Assembly (NCBI GenBank): GCA_963803165.1
Contig: CAWDLK010000006.1
Coordinates: 124,001 to 188,000, forward strand
Length of the DNA: 64,000 nt
From: Changshengia sp963803165
Lineage (GTDB): Bacteria > Chloroflexota > Dormibacteria > Aeolococcales > Aeolococcaceae
Direction of reading: 5' to 3'
The position numbers and the translations under genes are program-made. How positions within the stretch are numbered: the first letter of the stretch is position 1; every line of letters begins with the position of its first letter. Under the pieces are notes generated by a model, which ran no database searches, was not told the DNA's origin, and worked only from the letters and a program-made list of their open reading frames with translations. Below, in pieces: positions 1 to 8,745 of this stretch.

Positions 1-251
<251 letters not shown>

Positions 252-327
252 TCGGGGCGTCGCGCCCGCACCGTCCGCACCGGCCGCCGACCACGACGGC
301 TGGCGCGGCCGGGTACCCTGAGCACCC

Positions 328-360
328 ATGGCGAATCGCCCGAGGTGGTCGGCGGCCTGA
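328..360 (+). CDS. Leaderless 10-codon upstream ORF
   Basis: ATG at 328 lies 8 nt after a TACCCT -10 box (314-319), the same box-to-start arrangement seen at many gene starts here; TACCCTGAGCAC also precedes the FmdB gene at 14898. The ORF reads MANRPRWSAA and its TGA (358-360) shares its A with the ATG (360) of the glycosyltransferase. It could be a translated leader that couples ribosomes to the main gene. Alternatively the main gene really starts at 328 and an indel separates the frames. No peptide evidence is available. Confidence 0.4.
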   Translation: MANRPRWSAA

Positions 361-1577
361 TGGGGGGGAGCGCGCGCCGCTGGCTCACCCGAGCCGCGGC
401 CGGCGTCCTCGACGCCAACCCCTGGGGTTGGGTGCCGACCGCCGTGCTCGCCCTCCTCGTCGCCGGTCTCTGCCTCCGGCTGCACGGCTACGCCTCCTAC
501 CCGCCGTTCGGGGCCAACGAGGACGAGCTGGCCTGGGCGTGGCAGGGCCAGAGCCTCTGGCTGCATCACTGGCCGGCGTCGTGGAGCTACCTTCCCGAGC
601 AGCTGCCGGTCGGGGTGATGCGGACCTCGACGGGGGTCTACCTGCCCTACGTGAGCCCCTTCCTGGACCAGCCGCCGCTCTTTGGTCTCGTGGTCGGCGG
701 CGTCGCCCTGCTGGCCGGCGAGCAGACGCCGACGCAGGTCGGCCCGGAGGCGATCCGGCTGGTGCCCATCCTGCTCAGCGTGCTGGTGGGCTGGCTGCTC
801 TACCTGCTCGCCGCGCGGCATCTGGGCCGGCCCACCGCCTTGGTGGCGCTGGCCGCCTTCAGCCTCTCGCCCTGGATGGTCAGCGCCGGGCGCCTGGTGG
901 AGAGCGACTGGATGCTGGCGGCGATGCTCCTCGGCGTGCTGGTCCTCGCCAGCCATCGGGGGCGGCTGGCCACCGCCACCCTGCTGGCGCTCTGCGTGCT
1001 CGCCCCTCTCGTCAAGGTGCCGGGGGTGATCGTGGGGGTCGCCGCCGCCCTGGCGCTGCTCACCGAGCGGCGCTGGGCCGTGGCCGCGATGGCCCTGGTC
1101 GGGGCGCCGATCGGGATCGGGCTGTTCGCCGCCTACGGCGCGGCCGTCGACTGGCACCAGTTCGTCCTCGTCTGGCAGGTGCAGTCCGCCCGCCACGACA
1201 GCCTGGTCGCCGGCCAGCAGTTCCTCCTCTCCGGCGCTTCCGGGCTCTGGAACTTCGTGCCGCTCAACGACCCGTTCTGGACCGTGGGCATGGTCGGGCT
1301 CGCGGCCATGCTGCTCCGCCGCCCGCTCTCCCCGCGGGCCCGGATCCCCCTCGCCTTCGCCGCCTACGCCCTGCTCATGACCCTGACCGCGAGCACCGAG
1401 GGGGCCAAGTTCTACGGCTGGTACCGGTTCACGGTCGACGCCCTCTGCTACGTCGGGGTGGCCCACCTCCTCGTCCAGGGCCTGCTCCGTCTCCCCCTGC
1501 CCGCCCTCGGGCGCTGGCGCGCGGAGGTCTCCGCCCTGCGGGCGCCCGGCCCGGTCGGGGCGAATGCGGACCGGTGA
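360..1577 (+). CDS. GT39/ArnT-like integral membrane glycosyltransferase
   Basis: A ~405-residue polytopic membrane protein resembling dolichyl/undecaprenyl-phosphate-sugar dependent glycosyltransferases (PMT/ArnT/GT39 superfamily). An early helix is followed by an acidic external loop (FGANEDELAWAW), the place where this superfamily carries its catalytic acidic residue. At least eight further hydrophobic helices follow. It would transfer a sugar from a lipid carrier at the outer membrane face; acceptor unknown. The start is taken at ATG 360, which overlaps the stop of the upstream mini-ORF; GTG 345 is in frame but has no ribosome-binding site. Family assignment rests on topology and the acidic loop, so it is moderate. 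Confidence 0.6.
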   Translation: MGGSARRWLTRAAAGVLDANPWGWVPTAVLALLVAGLCLRLHGYASYPPFGANEDELAWAWQGQSLWLHHWPASWSYLPEQLPVGVMRTSTGVYLPYVSPFLDQPPLFGLVVGGVALLAGEQTPTQVGPEAIRLVPILLSVLVGWLLYLLAARHLGRPTALVALAAFSLSPWMVSAGRLVESDWMLAAMLLGVLVLASHRGRLATATLLALCVLAPLVKVPGVIVGVAAALALLTERRWAVAAMALVGAPIGIGLFAAYGAAVDWHQFVLVWQVQSARHDSLVAGQQFLLSGASGLWNFVPLNDPFWTVGMVGLAAMLLRRPLSPRARIPLAFAAYALLMTLTASTEGAKFYGWYRFTVDALCYVGVAHLLVQGLLRLPLPALGRWRAEVSALRAPGPVGANADR

Positions 1578-1623
1578 GGCGGCGGGCCGGGGGCCCCGGC
1601 ACCCGGCACTAAACTCGATGCCG

Positions 1624-1968
1624 GTGGACGAGTACCAGCTCGAGATCGACGCGCTGCGGGGCACCCTCGACCGGCTCCGGGCCGAGGAGGCCGATCCGGC
1701 AGTCATCGACGAGTACGAGGTCGAGCTCCGCCTCCTCCGCTCCCTCTACCAGGCGGCGATCCAGACGCTGGCCGATGGTGACCGGGACCCGCGCATCTCC
1801 GGGGCGCTGGAGCGGCTGGGGTTCGGCGCCTGGGGCCTCGACGCCGTCTACAGCTTCGTCTACGAGGCGGCCATGGAGGTGGAGACCGACGGTCGCGATC
1901 TGGCGGGGGTCATCGGCGAGACCGACTTCGCCGCCTCCCTGCTGGCGGGGGCGGGCGAGCTCAACTAG
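1624..1968 (+). CDS. Hypothetical acidic helical protein
   Basis: A ~114-residue acidic protein rich in Glu/Asp/Leu heptad-like stretches (DEYQLEIDALRGTLDRLRAE), predicted mostly helical and cytoplasmic. No family is recognised. A TAAACT box at 1610-1615 sits 8 nt before GTG 1624, fitting the leaderless pattern; ATG 1618 in the same frame is only 2 nt from that box and so is less likely. The stop codon overlaps the stop of the convergent FAD oxidase in a shared CTAG. Confidence 0.6.
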   Translation: MDEYQLEIDALRGTLDRLRAEEADPAVIDEYEVELRLLRSLYQAAIQTLADGDRDPRISGALERLGFGAWGLDAVYSFVYEAAMEVETDGRDLAGVIGETDFAASLLAGAGELN

Positions 1969-3389
1969 GCGGACGCCGGCGTGGCTCCGCCGCCGTCGCC
2001 GGCGGCCTCGGCCCGCGGCTCGGGCAGCTTGATCCCCGGGTTGAGCAGGCCGGCGGGGTCGTATCGCCGCTTGAGCCGGCGCATCAGCCCGACGCCGGCG
2101 GCCCCGAGCTGGCGCTCCGCGTAGGCGAGCTTGGTGGTGCCGACGCCGTGCTCGCCGGAGAGCGATCCGCCCATGCCGAGGACGGTCTCGAAGAGGTCGG
2201 CGGCGGCCGCGTCGCCCCGGGCTCGCTCTCCGGGCCGGCGGGGGTCGATGAGGAAGGTCACGTGGAGGTTGCCGTCGCCGAGGTGGCCGAAGTTGACCAC
2301 CGGCAGCTCATGCCGGACGCCGATCGCCTCGGTGCGGGCCACCAGCTCCGCGATCCGGTCGCGCGGCACCACGACGTCCTCGTTGATCTTGCCGACCATC
2401 ACCGTCGCGACGGCGGCGCTCACCGCCTTGCGGACCTCCCACAGCCGCGCAGCCCCCGCGGCATCGGGCGCACGCTCGACGCCGGCGGCGCCGGCGGCGC
2501 GGAGGGCCGAGCCGGCGGCCTCGGCCCCGGCTCCCACCGCCTCCTCGGCACCCTCCATCTCCACCAGGACCAGGGCCATCCCGGGCGGAGCCGCGACCAG
2601 CCCGGTCCGGGCCACCGCCCCGACCGCGCTGGCGTCGAGGAACTCCAGCGCGGCGGGCACGATCCCCGCTCCGCCGATCTCGGCGACCGCCCCGAAGGCG
2701 GGATCCAGGCCCGCGAACCGCGCCGCCAGGGTGGCGCGGGCCGCCGGGGCGGGGAGGAGGCGGAGCGTCACCTCGGTGATGACCGCCAGGGTGCCCTCGG
2801 AGCCCGCCAGCAGCGGCAGCAGCGGCGAGGCGTCCGGACCCTCGCCGAGCCGGAGGATGCCGCCGTCGGCGAGCACCAGGGTGGCGCCCACCAGGAAGTC
2901 GGCGGTGGTCCCGTAGCGGAAGGCATGCGGACCGGCGGCGTTGCAGGCCACGTTGCCCCCGATGGTGCTGGTGCTCGACGACCCCGGATCCGGCGGGTAG
3001 TGGAGCCCGGCAGCCGCCGCGCGCCGCTGGATCGCCGCCGTCACCACCCCCGCCTCCGCGCTGAGGCGCCCGCGCTCGGCGTCCAGACCGAGGATGCGGC
3101 TCATCCGGCAGAGGTTGAGGATCACCCCGCCGTGGCGGGCGACCGCCCCCGCCGCGTACCCGGTCCCGGCCCCCCGGGGGACCACCGGCAGGCCATGGCG
3201 GGCGCAGGCCTGGACCACCCCGCTCACCTCCTCGGTGGTCGCGGGGAGGACGACGGCATCGGGGAGCCGGCGCTCGCCCGAGGCGCCGAAGGCGTCGTAC
3301 GCGTAGGCGGCGAGGTCCGCCGGTCGGGTGTGGAGGTTCGCCGCCCCGACCTGCCGTTCCAGGTCGCGCCGGGCCGTCGAGGAGAGCAT
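1965..3389 (-). CDS. FAD-binding oxidase, GlcD/D-lactate dehydrogenase type
   Basis: A 474-residue member of the FAD-linked oxidase family (PCMH-type FAD domain, then the FAD oxidase C-terminal domain), as in glycolate oxidase subunit GlcD and D-2-hydroxyacid dehydrogenases. It should oxidise an alpha-hydroxy acid in the cytoplasm or at the membrane. Visible blocks are VVPRGAGTGYAAGAV and PPDPGSSSTSTIGGNVACNA for FAD binding, and NFGHLGDGNLHVTF and SGEHGVG in the C-terminal domain. Length is normal. No GlcE or GlcF partner lies next to it, so it is probably a single-subunit enzyme; substrate unknown. Confidence 0.87.
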   Translation of the reverse strand: MLSSTARRDLERQVGAANLHTRPADLAAYAYDAFGASGERRLPDAVVLPATTEEVSGVVQACARHGLPVVPRGAGTGYAAGAVARHGGVILNLCRMSRILGLDAERGRLSAEAGVVTAAIQRRAAAAGLHYPPDPGSSSTSTIGGNVACNAAGPHAFRYGTTADFLVGATLVLADGGILRLGEGPDASPLLPLLAGSEGTLAVITEVTLRLLPAPAARATLAARFAGLDPAFGAVAEIGGAGIVPAALEFLDASAVGAVARTGLVAAPPGMALVLVEMEGAEEAVGAGAEAAGSALRAAGAAGVERAPDAAGAARLWEVRKAVSAAVATVMVGKINEDVVVPRDRIAELVARTEAIGVRHELPVVNFGHLGDGNLHVTFLIDPRRPGERARGDAAAADLFETVLGMGGSLSGEHGVGTTKLAYAERQLGAAGVGLMRRLKRRYDPAGLLNPGIKLPEPRAEAAGDGGGATPASA

Positions 3390-3484
3390 CCCCGGCGATT
3401 CTGACCGCCTGGCCGGCGCGCCGGGTGGGCACGACGGAGCGAGCCGGCGGAGTCGCGAACAGCCGTGGCTATACTCGGTCAGCG

Positions 3485-4597
3485 ATGGCTGAGCCCCCCA
3501 CGATCACCGCCATCGAGCAGGCCCTCGCCGCCGTCATGGAGCCGGAGCTCCACCGCGACATCGTCAGCCTGAAGATGGTCAGGGACATCAGGGTCGAGGG
3601 AGGAGCTGTCTCCCTGCGCATCGTCCTCACCACGCCGGCGTGCCCGCTCACCGACCGGATCGAGAGCGATGTGCGGGCCGCGCTCCTCGGGCAGGTCCCC
3701 GGGGTCGAGTCGGTGACGGTCGCCTGGGACAGCGATGTCACCTCGGGTGGTCGCGGCCTGCCCGGGCGCCAGGAGATCCCCGGGATCAAGAACACCATCG
3801 CGGTCAGCGCCGGCAAGGGCGGGGTGGGCAAGACCACGGTCAGCGTCAACGTCGCCATCGCGCTCGCGCAGGCCGGCGCCCGAGTCGGCCTCCTGGATGC
3901 AGACATCTATGGCCCGAACGTGCCGATCATGATGGGCCTGCACGATCAGCCCCAGGCCGCTGAGTTGGGGAAGATGATCCCGCTCACCGCCTTCGGCATC
4001 GAGGTGGTCAGCTTCGGCACCATCCTCAAGCCCGGCCAGCCGGTGATGTGGCGGGGCCCCATGCTCGCCAAGGCGATGCGGGAGTTCCTCTACGAGGTGG
4101 AGTGGGGGCCCCTCGACTACCTGGTCATCGACCTGCCGCCGGGGACGGGCGACGTCCAGATCAGCCTCGCCCAGTCCGTGCCGCTCAGCGGTGCGGTGAT
4201 CGTCACCACCCCGCAGGACGTCTCCATCGCCGACGTCAGCCGTGGCATCCAGATGTTCACCCAGCTCCGGCTCCCCGTCCTCGGGGTCATCGAGAACATG
4301 AGCGGCTTCATCTGCCCCCACTGCGGGGAGCGCACCGACGTCTTCGGGACCGGTGGTGGGCGCCAGCTCGCCGAGGCGAGCGGGCTGCGCTTCCTCGGCG
4401 AGGTCCCGCTCGACCCCCGGGTGCGGGTCGGGGGCGGCGACGGTCAACCGCTGATGGCGGCGGCCCCCGCCTCGCCCATGGGGCTGGTCTTCCGAGGCGT
4501 CGCCGAGCAGATCGCCGCCGAGATCAGCAAGGAGAACTTCGCGGCGAGCGACGGACCTCGGATGCCGAGCGCGCCGAGGCTCCCGGTCCGCGGCTAG
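3485..4597 (+). CDS. mrp: Mrp/ApbC/NBP35-type Fe-S cluster carrier ATPase
   Basis: A 370-residue cytoplasmic P-loop protein that holds and transfers 4Fe-4S clusters to apo-proteins. The N-terminal ~90 residues form a MIP18 (DUF59) domain (VMEPELHRDIVSLKMV). A deviant Walker A, GKGGVGKTT, begins near residue 110, followed by LLDADIYGPNVP. The cluster-binding pair C-P-H-C is at residues 277-280 (FICPHCGERT). ATG 3485 is chosen because a TATACT box (3470-3475) ends 9 nt upstream and the DUF59 domain starts there. An in-frame start at 3425 would lie upstream of that box. Confidence 0.93.
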   Translation: MAEPPTITAIEQALAAVMEPELHRDIVSLKMVRDIRVEGGAVSLRIVLTTPACPLTDRIESDVRAALLGQVPGVESVTVAWDSDVTSGGRGLPGRQEIPGIKNTIAVSAGKGGVGKTTVSVNVAIALAQAGARVGLLDADIYGPNVPIMMGLHDQPQAAELGKMIPLTAFGIEVVSFGTILKPGQPVMWRGPMLAKAMREFLYEVEWGPLDYLVIDLPPGTGDVQISLAQSVPLSGAVIVTTPQDVSIADVSRGIQMFTQLRLPVLGVIENMSGFICPHCGERTDVFGTGGGRQLAEASGLRFLGEVPLDPRVRVGGGDGQPLMAAAPASPMGLVFRGVAEQIAAEISKENFAASDGPRMPSAPRLPVRG

Positions 4598-4633
4598 GGG
4601 TTCGCCCCCGCCGCGTCGGCCCCCGGCGCGCGG

Positions 4634-4675
4634 CTACTCGTCCTCTTCCTCGTCGTCGCGGCGCATGGCTCTCAC
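4634..4675 (-). CDS. Candidate 13-codon small ORF with strong Shine-Dalgarno
   Basis: On the minus strand, AGGAGG (4683-4688) lies 7 nt before a GTG (4673-4675) that opens a 13-codon ORF reading MRAMRRDDEEEDE, with a basic head and acidic tail. A TATACC -10-like box is about 35 nt upstream (4710-4715). It occupies the gap between mrp and the dCMP deaminase gene. The promoter, SD and start spacing are better than for most genes in the window, but there is no homology to call on. It could be a small protein or a regulatory leader. Confidence 0.35.
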   Translation of the reverse strand: MRAMRRDDEEEDE

Positions 4676-4763
4676 CGGCGGACCTCCTGGGGTGCCGACT
4701 GCTCTCCCTGGTATAGCCCATCGGCCGGATCGCGCGTCGCGGCCCCGGCCGTCCGGCCCCTGG

Positions 4764-5324
4764 TCAGTCGGGGGTGAAGGCGGCGAAGAGGTCCTCGCGA
4801 TCCATGCCGGGGTCGCCCACCTGGGCAAAGACGTGGAAGCGGGCGCGGAGCGCCGCGTACTGCTGGGCGAGCCCCGGGTCGTGATACGCCTCGACCGGGT
4901 CCCAGGGATGGAGGAAGCGCACCTGCTCGATGCCGGCCTGGAGCAGCTCCTTGAGGCAGCCGAAGCACGGCTGCATGGTCGAGGTGATCGAGGCCCCGAG
5001 CGTCTGCTGGCCGAAGCGAGCGGCGGTGAGCAGGGCGTTCTGCTCGGCGTGGACGCAGATGCAGACGTCGTAGGCACCGCCGCGCAGGCTGGTGTCGAGG
5101 TCGCGCTGGGCGCAGCGCCGGCAGCCCCCCTCGGTGCAGTTCGGCATCCCGAAGGGGGTGCCGTTGTAGCCGGTGCTGAGGACCCGGTCGTCCCGGGTGA
5201 TGACCGCGCCCACCCGGCGGCCCAGGCAGTCGGCCCGGCTCCGGGCCGCGATCGCGAGCAGCAGGAAGTAGACCTGCTTGTCGGGCCGGCGAGGGCGCGA
5301 GGGGAGGTCGGGAGCGTCAGCCAT
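4764..5324 (-). CDS. Deoxycytidylate (dCMP) deaminase, ComEB type
   Basis: A ~186-residue zinc-dependent dCMP deaminase, converting dCMP to dUMP for thymidylate synthesis. The catalytic HAE motif is seen in CVHAEQNALL, and the Zn-binding PCxxC in MQPCFGCLKEL. The extra cysteines in the NCTEGGCRRCAQ segment match the second metal site of ComEB-type enzymes. The start is ATG 5324, with TACGCT (5333-5338) ending 8 nt upstream; a longer open frame upstream is not protein-like. Confidence 0.9.
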   Translation of the reverse strand: MADAPDLPSRPRRPDKQVYFLLLAIAARSRADCLGRRVGAVITRDDRVLSTGYNGTPFGMPNCTEGGCRRCAQRDLDTSLRGGAYDVCICVHAEQNALLTAARFGQQTLGASITSTMQPCFGCLKELLQAGIEQVRFLHPWDPVEAYHDPGLAQQYAALRARFHVFAQVGDPGMDREDLFAAFTPD

Positions 5325-5375
5325 CGCCGGCCAGCGTAGTCTCTCGGGTGGCCCGGCGTCCGCACCGGTGGGCCG

Positions 5376-5398
5376 GGGCGAGTAGCTCAGCCGGTTAG
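5376..5398 (+). repeat. Truncated copy of the tRNA-Met 5' end
   Basis: Bases 5375-5398 are identical to 9518-9541, that is the acceptor 5' strand (GGGCGAG), the D-stem and most of the D-loop of tRNA-Met. After base 5398 the match stops except for a loose similarity, and no anticodon arm can be folded. It is on the same strand as the intact tRNA. It is most simply a remnant left at one end of a 4.1 kb inserted segment, or of a duplication; it is not a functional tRNA. Confidence 0.8.
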
Positions 5399-5567
5399 GC
5401 AAGCGCACACGAGTCTCGCAAGGCAGGTCGCGGCAGGTCGTTTCGGGTTCGGCAGGGCCGCACAGAACCGCCCTCCGCCGCGGCGGACGAGAGGATCTGC
5501 ACCACCGACGCACCGATGGGCACCGGATCCGCAGCCGGGCCGATGCCCATCGCCATGAACCTGAGGG

Positions 5568-6395
5568 TCAGCGCCCGCGCGGCATCCAGGAGAAGCGGAG
5601 CAGCGCCACCAGCAGGCCGCCCACGGCCCAGGCCGCCAACACCAGGAGGTCGCCGCCCTGGATCCCCGCCCCGGTCGTGGTCGGGTCGAAGCCGGCGCGC
5701 AATGCGTCGGCGAGGGGCCGGGCGGGCAGGACGCTGGCCACGTTGGCGAGCCAGGTGGGGACGCTGTTGAGCGGGACGAAGATGCCGGAGATGAAGGAGA
5801 GGGGGAGCAGGGTGAGCTGAACCATCGGCTGGGCGGCGTCCGAGCTCCGCACGAAGCTCGCCACCGCGAATGCGATGCAGCAAAAGCTGACCGCGCCCAC
5901 CGCGGTGGCGATGGCGACCCCGGGGATGGTGTGCGACGGGAGCGGGCTGCCGTAGAACAGGGCCCCGATGGCGAGCAGAAGGCCGCACATGAAGAAGGCG
6001 GCGACCACGGCGACCAGGGCTCGGCCAGCGATGGGAACCAGCGCCGGGATCGGGGTTGCCCGGCGGCGCTTGAGGATACCGTTCTCCCGCTGCATCACGA
6101 CCGCCACGACCAGGCTGGAGTAGGCGGCGGACATGATGCCGAAGGCGGTGAGCCCAGGTATGTAGTAGGTGGACTGCTTGACCATCACTCCGTCCGCGAG
6201 CGGCACCCTGCCGTCGCCGAACAGAGCGATGAAGATGACCAGGAAGAGCACCGGCAGGATGACGGTGGCGAAGCGGGCCTGGCGGCTGCGTGCGAAGCTC
6301 ACCAGATCGAAACGGAACTGGTGGCCGACGAGGGTCAGCGTGGTTGCCGCCGAGCGTCGACGGGTGGCCTCGATGGTTGCGCTGATGGCGCTCAT
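5568..6395 (-). CDS. ABC-2 type transporter permease
   Basis: A 275-residue membrane subunit of an ABC-2 (NatB/DrrB-like) exporter, with about six hydrophobic helices and the conserved LPLSFISGIFVPLNSVP block near the C-terminus. It would pair with the ATPase encoded just upstream: its ATG overlaps that gene's TGA by 4 nt (ATGA). The export substrate is unknown; NatAB and drug exporters are both possible. The gene lies inside the segment bounded by the tRNA-Met repeat. Confidence 0.88.
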   Translation of the reverse strand: MSAISATIEATRRRSAATTLTLVGHQFRFDLVSFARSRQARFATVILPVLFLVIFIALFGDGRVPLADGVMVKQSTYYIPGLTAFGIMSAAYSSLVVAVVMQRENGILKRRRATPIPALVPIAGRALVAVVAAFFMCGLLLAIGALFYGSPLPSHTIPGVAIATAVGAVSFCCIAFAVASFVRSSDAAQPMVQLTLLPLSFISGIFVPLNSVPTWLANVASVLPARPLADALRAGFDPTTTGAGIQGGDLLVLAAWAVGGLLVALLRFSWMPRGR

Positions 6396-7420
6396 GCCGC
6401 GACTCCTTCAGTGAGCTCGAGGTAGATCTCCTCGAGGCTGGGCCGGCGGACCTCCAGGTCGCGAACCGGCACGTCGCTCTGGTCAGCCCAGGCCGCCAGC
6501 ACTGCGCTGTCGGCCAGGGGATCGATGCTGGAGATGTGCAGCCTCCCGTCGCCGTTCTCGGCGGCGCGTGCCGCGAGCGGCGCGGGAAGGGCAGCGATGG
6601 TGGCCCCCGCCAGGCTGAAGGATAGGGTCGCCGGACGGGTGTCCCTGCCCGCGAGCGTTGTAGGTGGCCCCTCGGCGACGATCCGCCCCTCGGAGATCAC
6701 CATGATGCGGTCGGCGAGGGCCTCCGCCTCGTCCATGTAGTGAGTGGTCAGGAAGATGGTGGTCCCGAGGCGGCGTAGCCCAGCGATCACCTCCCAGCTC
6801 TGGCGGCGCGCCGAGGGGTCGAAGCCGGTGGTGGGCTCATCGAGGAAGAGCAGCTCGGGGCCCCCGATCAGACCGATGGCGAGCTCGAGTCGGCGCTGCT
6901 GACCGCCGCTGAGCTGCGACCCACGGGCGTCGGCGCGGTCGGCGAGCCCGACCACCTCCAGGGTCTCGATCACCGATAGCGGATGGCGGTGGTAGCCAGC
7001 GTAGAGGGTCAGCACCTCACGCGCGGTGAGGTCGGGTTCGATTGTCGACTCCTGCAGCACCACGCCGATGCGGTCGCGCCAGAGGAGGGGGGCCAACCCC
7101 GGGTCCTCGCCCAGGACTCTGACGTCGCCGCCGGTGCGCCGGCGGTAGCCCTCGAGAATCTCTGTCGTCGTCGTCTTGCCTGCCCCGTTGGGGCCGAGGA
7201 AGGCGACGATCTCGCCGCGGGAGACGTCCAGGTCAATGCCCCGCACCGCCTCGATGGCTCCGTACGCCATGCGCAGGCCGCGTACGCTGATGGCGCTGCC
7301 AGGATCCACCGCGGCGCCCTGGTCCCTCCGTGGCGAGGACGACGGCGTGGCCGCCGCCTCCAGCCGGCGAAGCTGCTGGTGCCGCCGAAACGCCTTGTAA
7401 CCCCGGTAGAACATGATCAT
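6392..7420 (-). CDS. ABC transporter ATP-binding protein
   Basis: A 342-residue DrrA/CcmA/NatA-type ATPase energising the downstream permease. Visible motifs are Walker A GPNGAGKTTTTE, Q-loop VVLQES, signature LSGGQQRRLE, Walker B ELLFLDEPTTG and H-loop FLTTHYMDEAE, followed by a ~90-residue C-terminal extension typical of DrrA. ATG 7420 is chosen because GGGAGAAAG stands 5-13 nt before it; the longer open frame to 7558 has no such signal. The ~45 residues before the nucleotide-binding domain are basic and unusual. Confidence 0.9.
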   Translation of the reverse strand: MIMFYRGYKAFRRHQQLRRLEAAATPSSSPRRDQGAAVDPGSAISVRGLRMAYGAIEAVRGIDLDVSRGEIVAFLGPNGAGKTTTTEILEGYRRRTGGDVRVLGEDPGLAPLLWRDRIGVVLQESTIEPDLTAREVLTLYAGYHRHPLSVIETLEVVGLADRADARGSQLSGGQQRRLELAIGLIGGPELLFLDEPTTGFDPSARRQSWEVIAGLRRLGTTIFLTTHYMDEAEALADRIMVISEGRIVAEGPPTTLAGRDTRPATLSFSLAGATIAALPAPLAARAAENGDGRLHISSIDPLADSAVLAAWADQSDVPVRDLEVRRPSLEEIYLELTEGVAA

Positions 7421-7603
7421 CGCTTTCTCCCGAAACCCGTTGTCCGGCTTCGCCGTCAACGCTATCGGTGACCTGACGGCGTCACAACGGCGCCGAGGTG
7501 GAAATCCGCATCGCGTCCCTCTCCACCCGGAGGTGGAGTGACCCTGCCGCCGATCCACCTGGGCGCCGATGACGCCAGGGGGCGCGCGTATGATGCTGGT
7601 GCG

Positions 7604-7633
7604 ATGAGCCGCGCGCGGGATCTTCGGCCGTGA
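7604..7633 (+). CDS. Leaderless 9-codon upstream ORF
   Basis: A TATGAT box (7589-7594) ends 9 nt before ATG 7604. The ORF reads MSRARDLRP and its TGA (7631-7633) overlaps the GTG start of the histidine kinase (7630-7632) as GTGA. The kinase has no Shine-Dalgarno of its own, so translation may depend on ribosomes finishing this peptide. The same architecture occurs at 328 and 28609. No expression data. Confidence 0.42.
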   Translation: MSRARDLRP

Positions 7634-8745
7634 TCTGGCTCGTGGCGCGGTCGAGCCGGCGACGCCGGACCCTCATCATCGTGCTGGTCGCCGTGCTGAT
7701 CGCGGTCGTCGAGGTGGAGCAAACCCATGTCGACGCACGGGTGCTGGCGCTCACCGGCGCGATGCTGGCTGGCTGGATCGGGCAGGTGGTGCACCGCCAT
7801 CCGGCATGGGTGGTGATGCTGGGCGGGGCGGCGATCGCGATGGAGGTGGTGCACTACAGCCAGGCGAGCATCGCCGTGGTGACCGGCGTCGTCTTCACGC
7901 TCATCTACCTCGCCGGCTACCCGCGGCTGTGGGGGCTGCCCGCCGCCGCGGCGGTGGCTGCGGCGTTCGTCACTCTGGACCGGGTCCAGTCGCCGGGCGA
8001 GCCGGTGGCGCTCAGCCTGCTCAGCGCCGTCGGCCTGGCCGCCGCCTACGGCGTGTCGTACGCGTTCCGGCGTCTGCAGGAGGAACAGGCCAGGACGCAG
8101 GCCGCGTTGGAGGAGCTGCGCACCGCGCGCGAGGGCCAGCTCGAGACGGCGCGCGCCGAGGAGAGGGCGCGCCTGGCGCGCGAGATCCACGACGTGCTGG
8201 CGCACACCCTGTCGGCGCTGTCGGTCCAGGTCGAGGGCGCCAAGCTCATGGCGGAGACCCACGCCGGGGAGCCGCGCGAGATCCAGGCGCTGGACCGGGC
8301 CCACCGGCTCGCCCAGGAGGGGCTCCAGGAGGTCCGGCGCGCCGTCGGGGCGCTGCGCGGCGACCGCCCTCCTGGTCCGGAGGGGCTTTCCGACCTGGTG
8401 GGCGCCTTCGTGGGTGACAGCGGCATCGCCTGCCGATTGGAGGTGGTGGGGGAGCCGGTCCACCTCACGCCCGAGGCAGGCCTCACCATCTACCGCACCG
8501 CGCAGGAGGCGCTGACCAACGTACGTCGCCACGCGGACGCCTCCGAGGTCACGCTCCGGCTGCGCTACCTCGGTGAGGGTGGTGCCGAGTTGGTGGTGGA
8601 GGACACGGGGAGGCCCAAGCTGCCCACCGCCTCAACCGGCTTCGGCCTCACGGGGATCCGGGAGCGCGCCGAGCTTCTGGGCGGCAGCCTGGAGGCCGGG
8701 CCGCTCAACTCCGGCTTTCGGGTGCGGCTGCGGGTGCCGGCGTGA
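7630..8745 (+). CDS. Sensor histidine kinase, NarL-family (HisKA_3)
   Basis: A 371-residue membrane sensor kinase. The first ~140 residues hold four to five hydrophobic helices without a large external domain, followed by a coiled-coil linker (EEQARTQAALEELRTA). The dimerisation/phosphoacceptor block ARLAREIHDVLAHTLSALS has its histidine at residue 187, and the HATPase N-box is in TIYRTAQEALTNVRRHA. It should phosphorylate the overlapping LuxR-type regulator. The signal may be membrane stress or the substrate of the divergent ABC exporter; this is inference from position. Confidence 0.9.
   Translation: MIWLVARSSRRRRTLIIVLVAVLIAVVEVEQTHVDARVLALTGAMLAGWIGQVVHRHPAWVVMLGGAAIAMEVVHYSQASIAVVTGVVFTLIYLAGYPRLWGLPAAAAVAAAFVTLDRVQSPGEPVALSLLSAVGLAAAYGVSYAFRRLQEEQARTQAALEELRTAREGQLETARAEERARLAREIHDVLAHTLSALSVQVEGAKLMAETHAGEPREIQALDRAHRLAQEGLQEVRRAVGALRGDRPPGPEGLSDLVGAFVGDSGIACRLEVVGEPVHLTPEAGLTIYRTAQEALTNVRRHADASEVTLRLRYLGEGGAELVVEDTGRPKLPTASTGFGLTGIRERAELLGGSLEAGPLNSGFRVRLRVPA

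Noticed and set aside
5399..5567. Integrase or recombinase remnant next to the tRNA relic
   Set aside because: All frames give Arg/Pro-rich shadow sequence without recombinase motifs.
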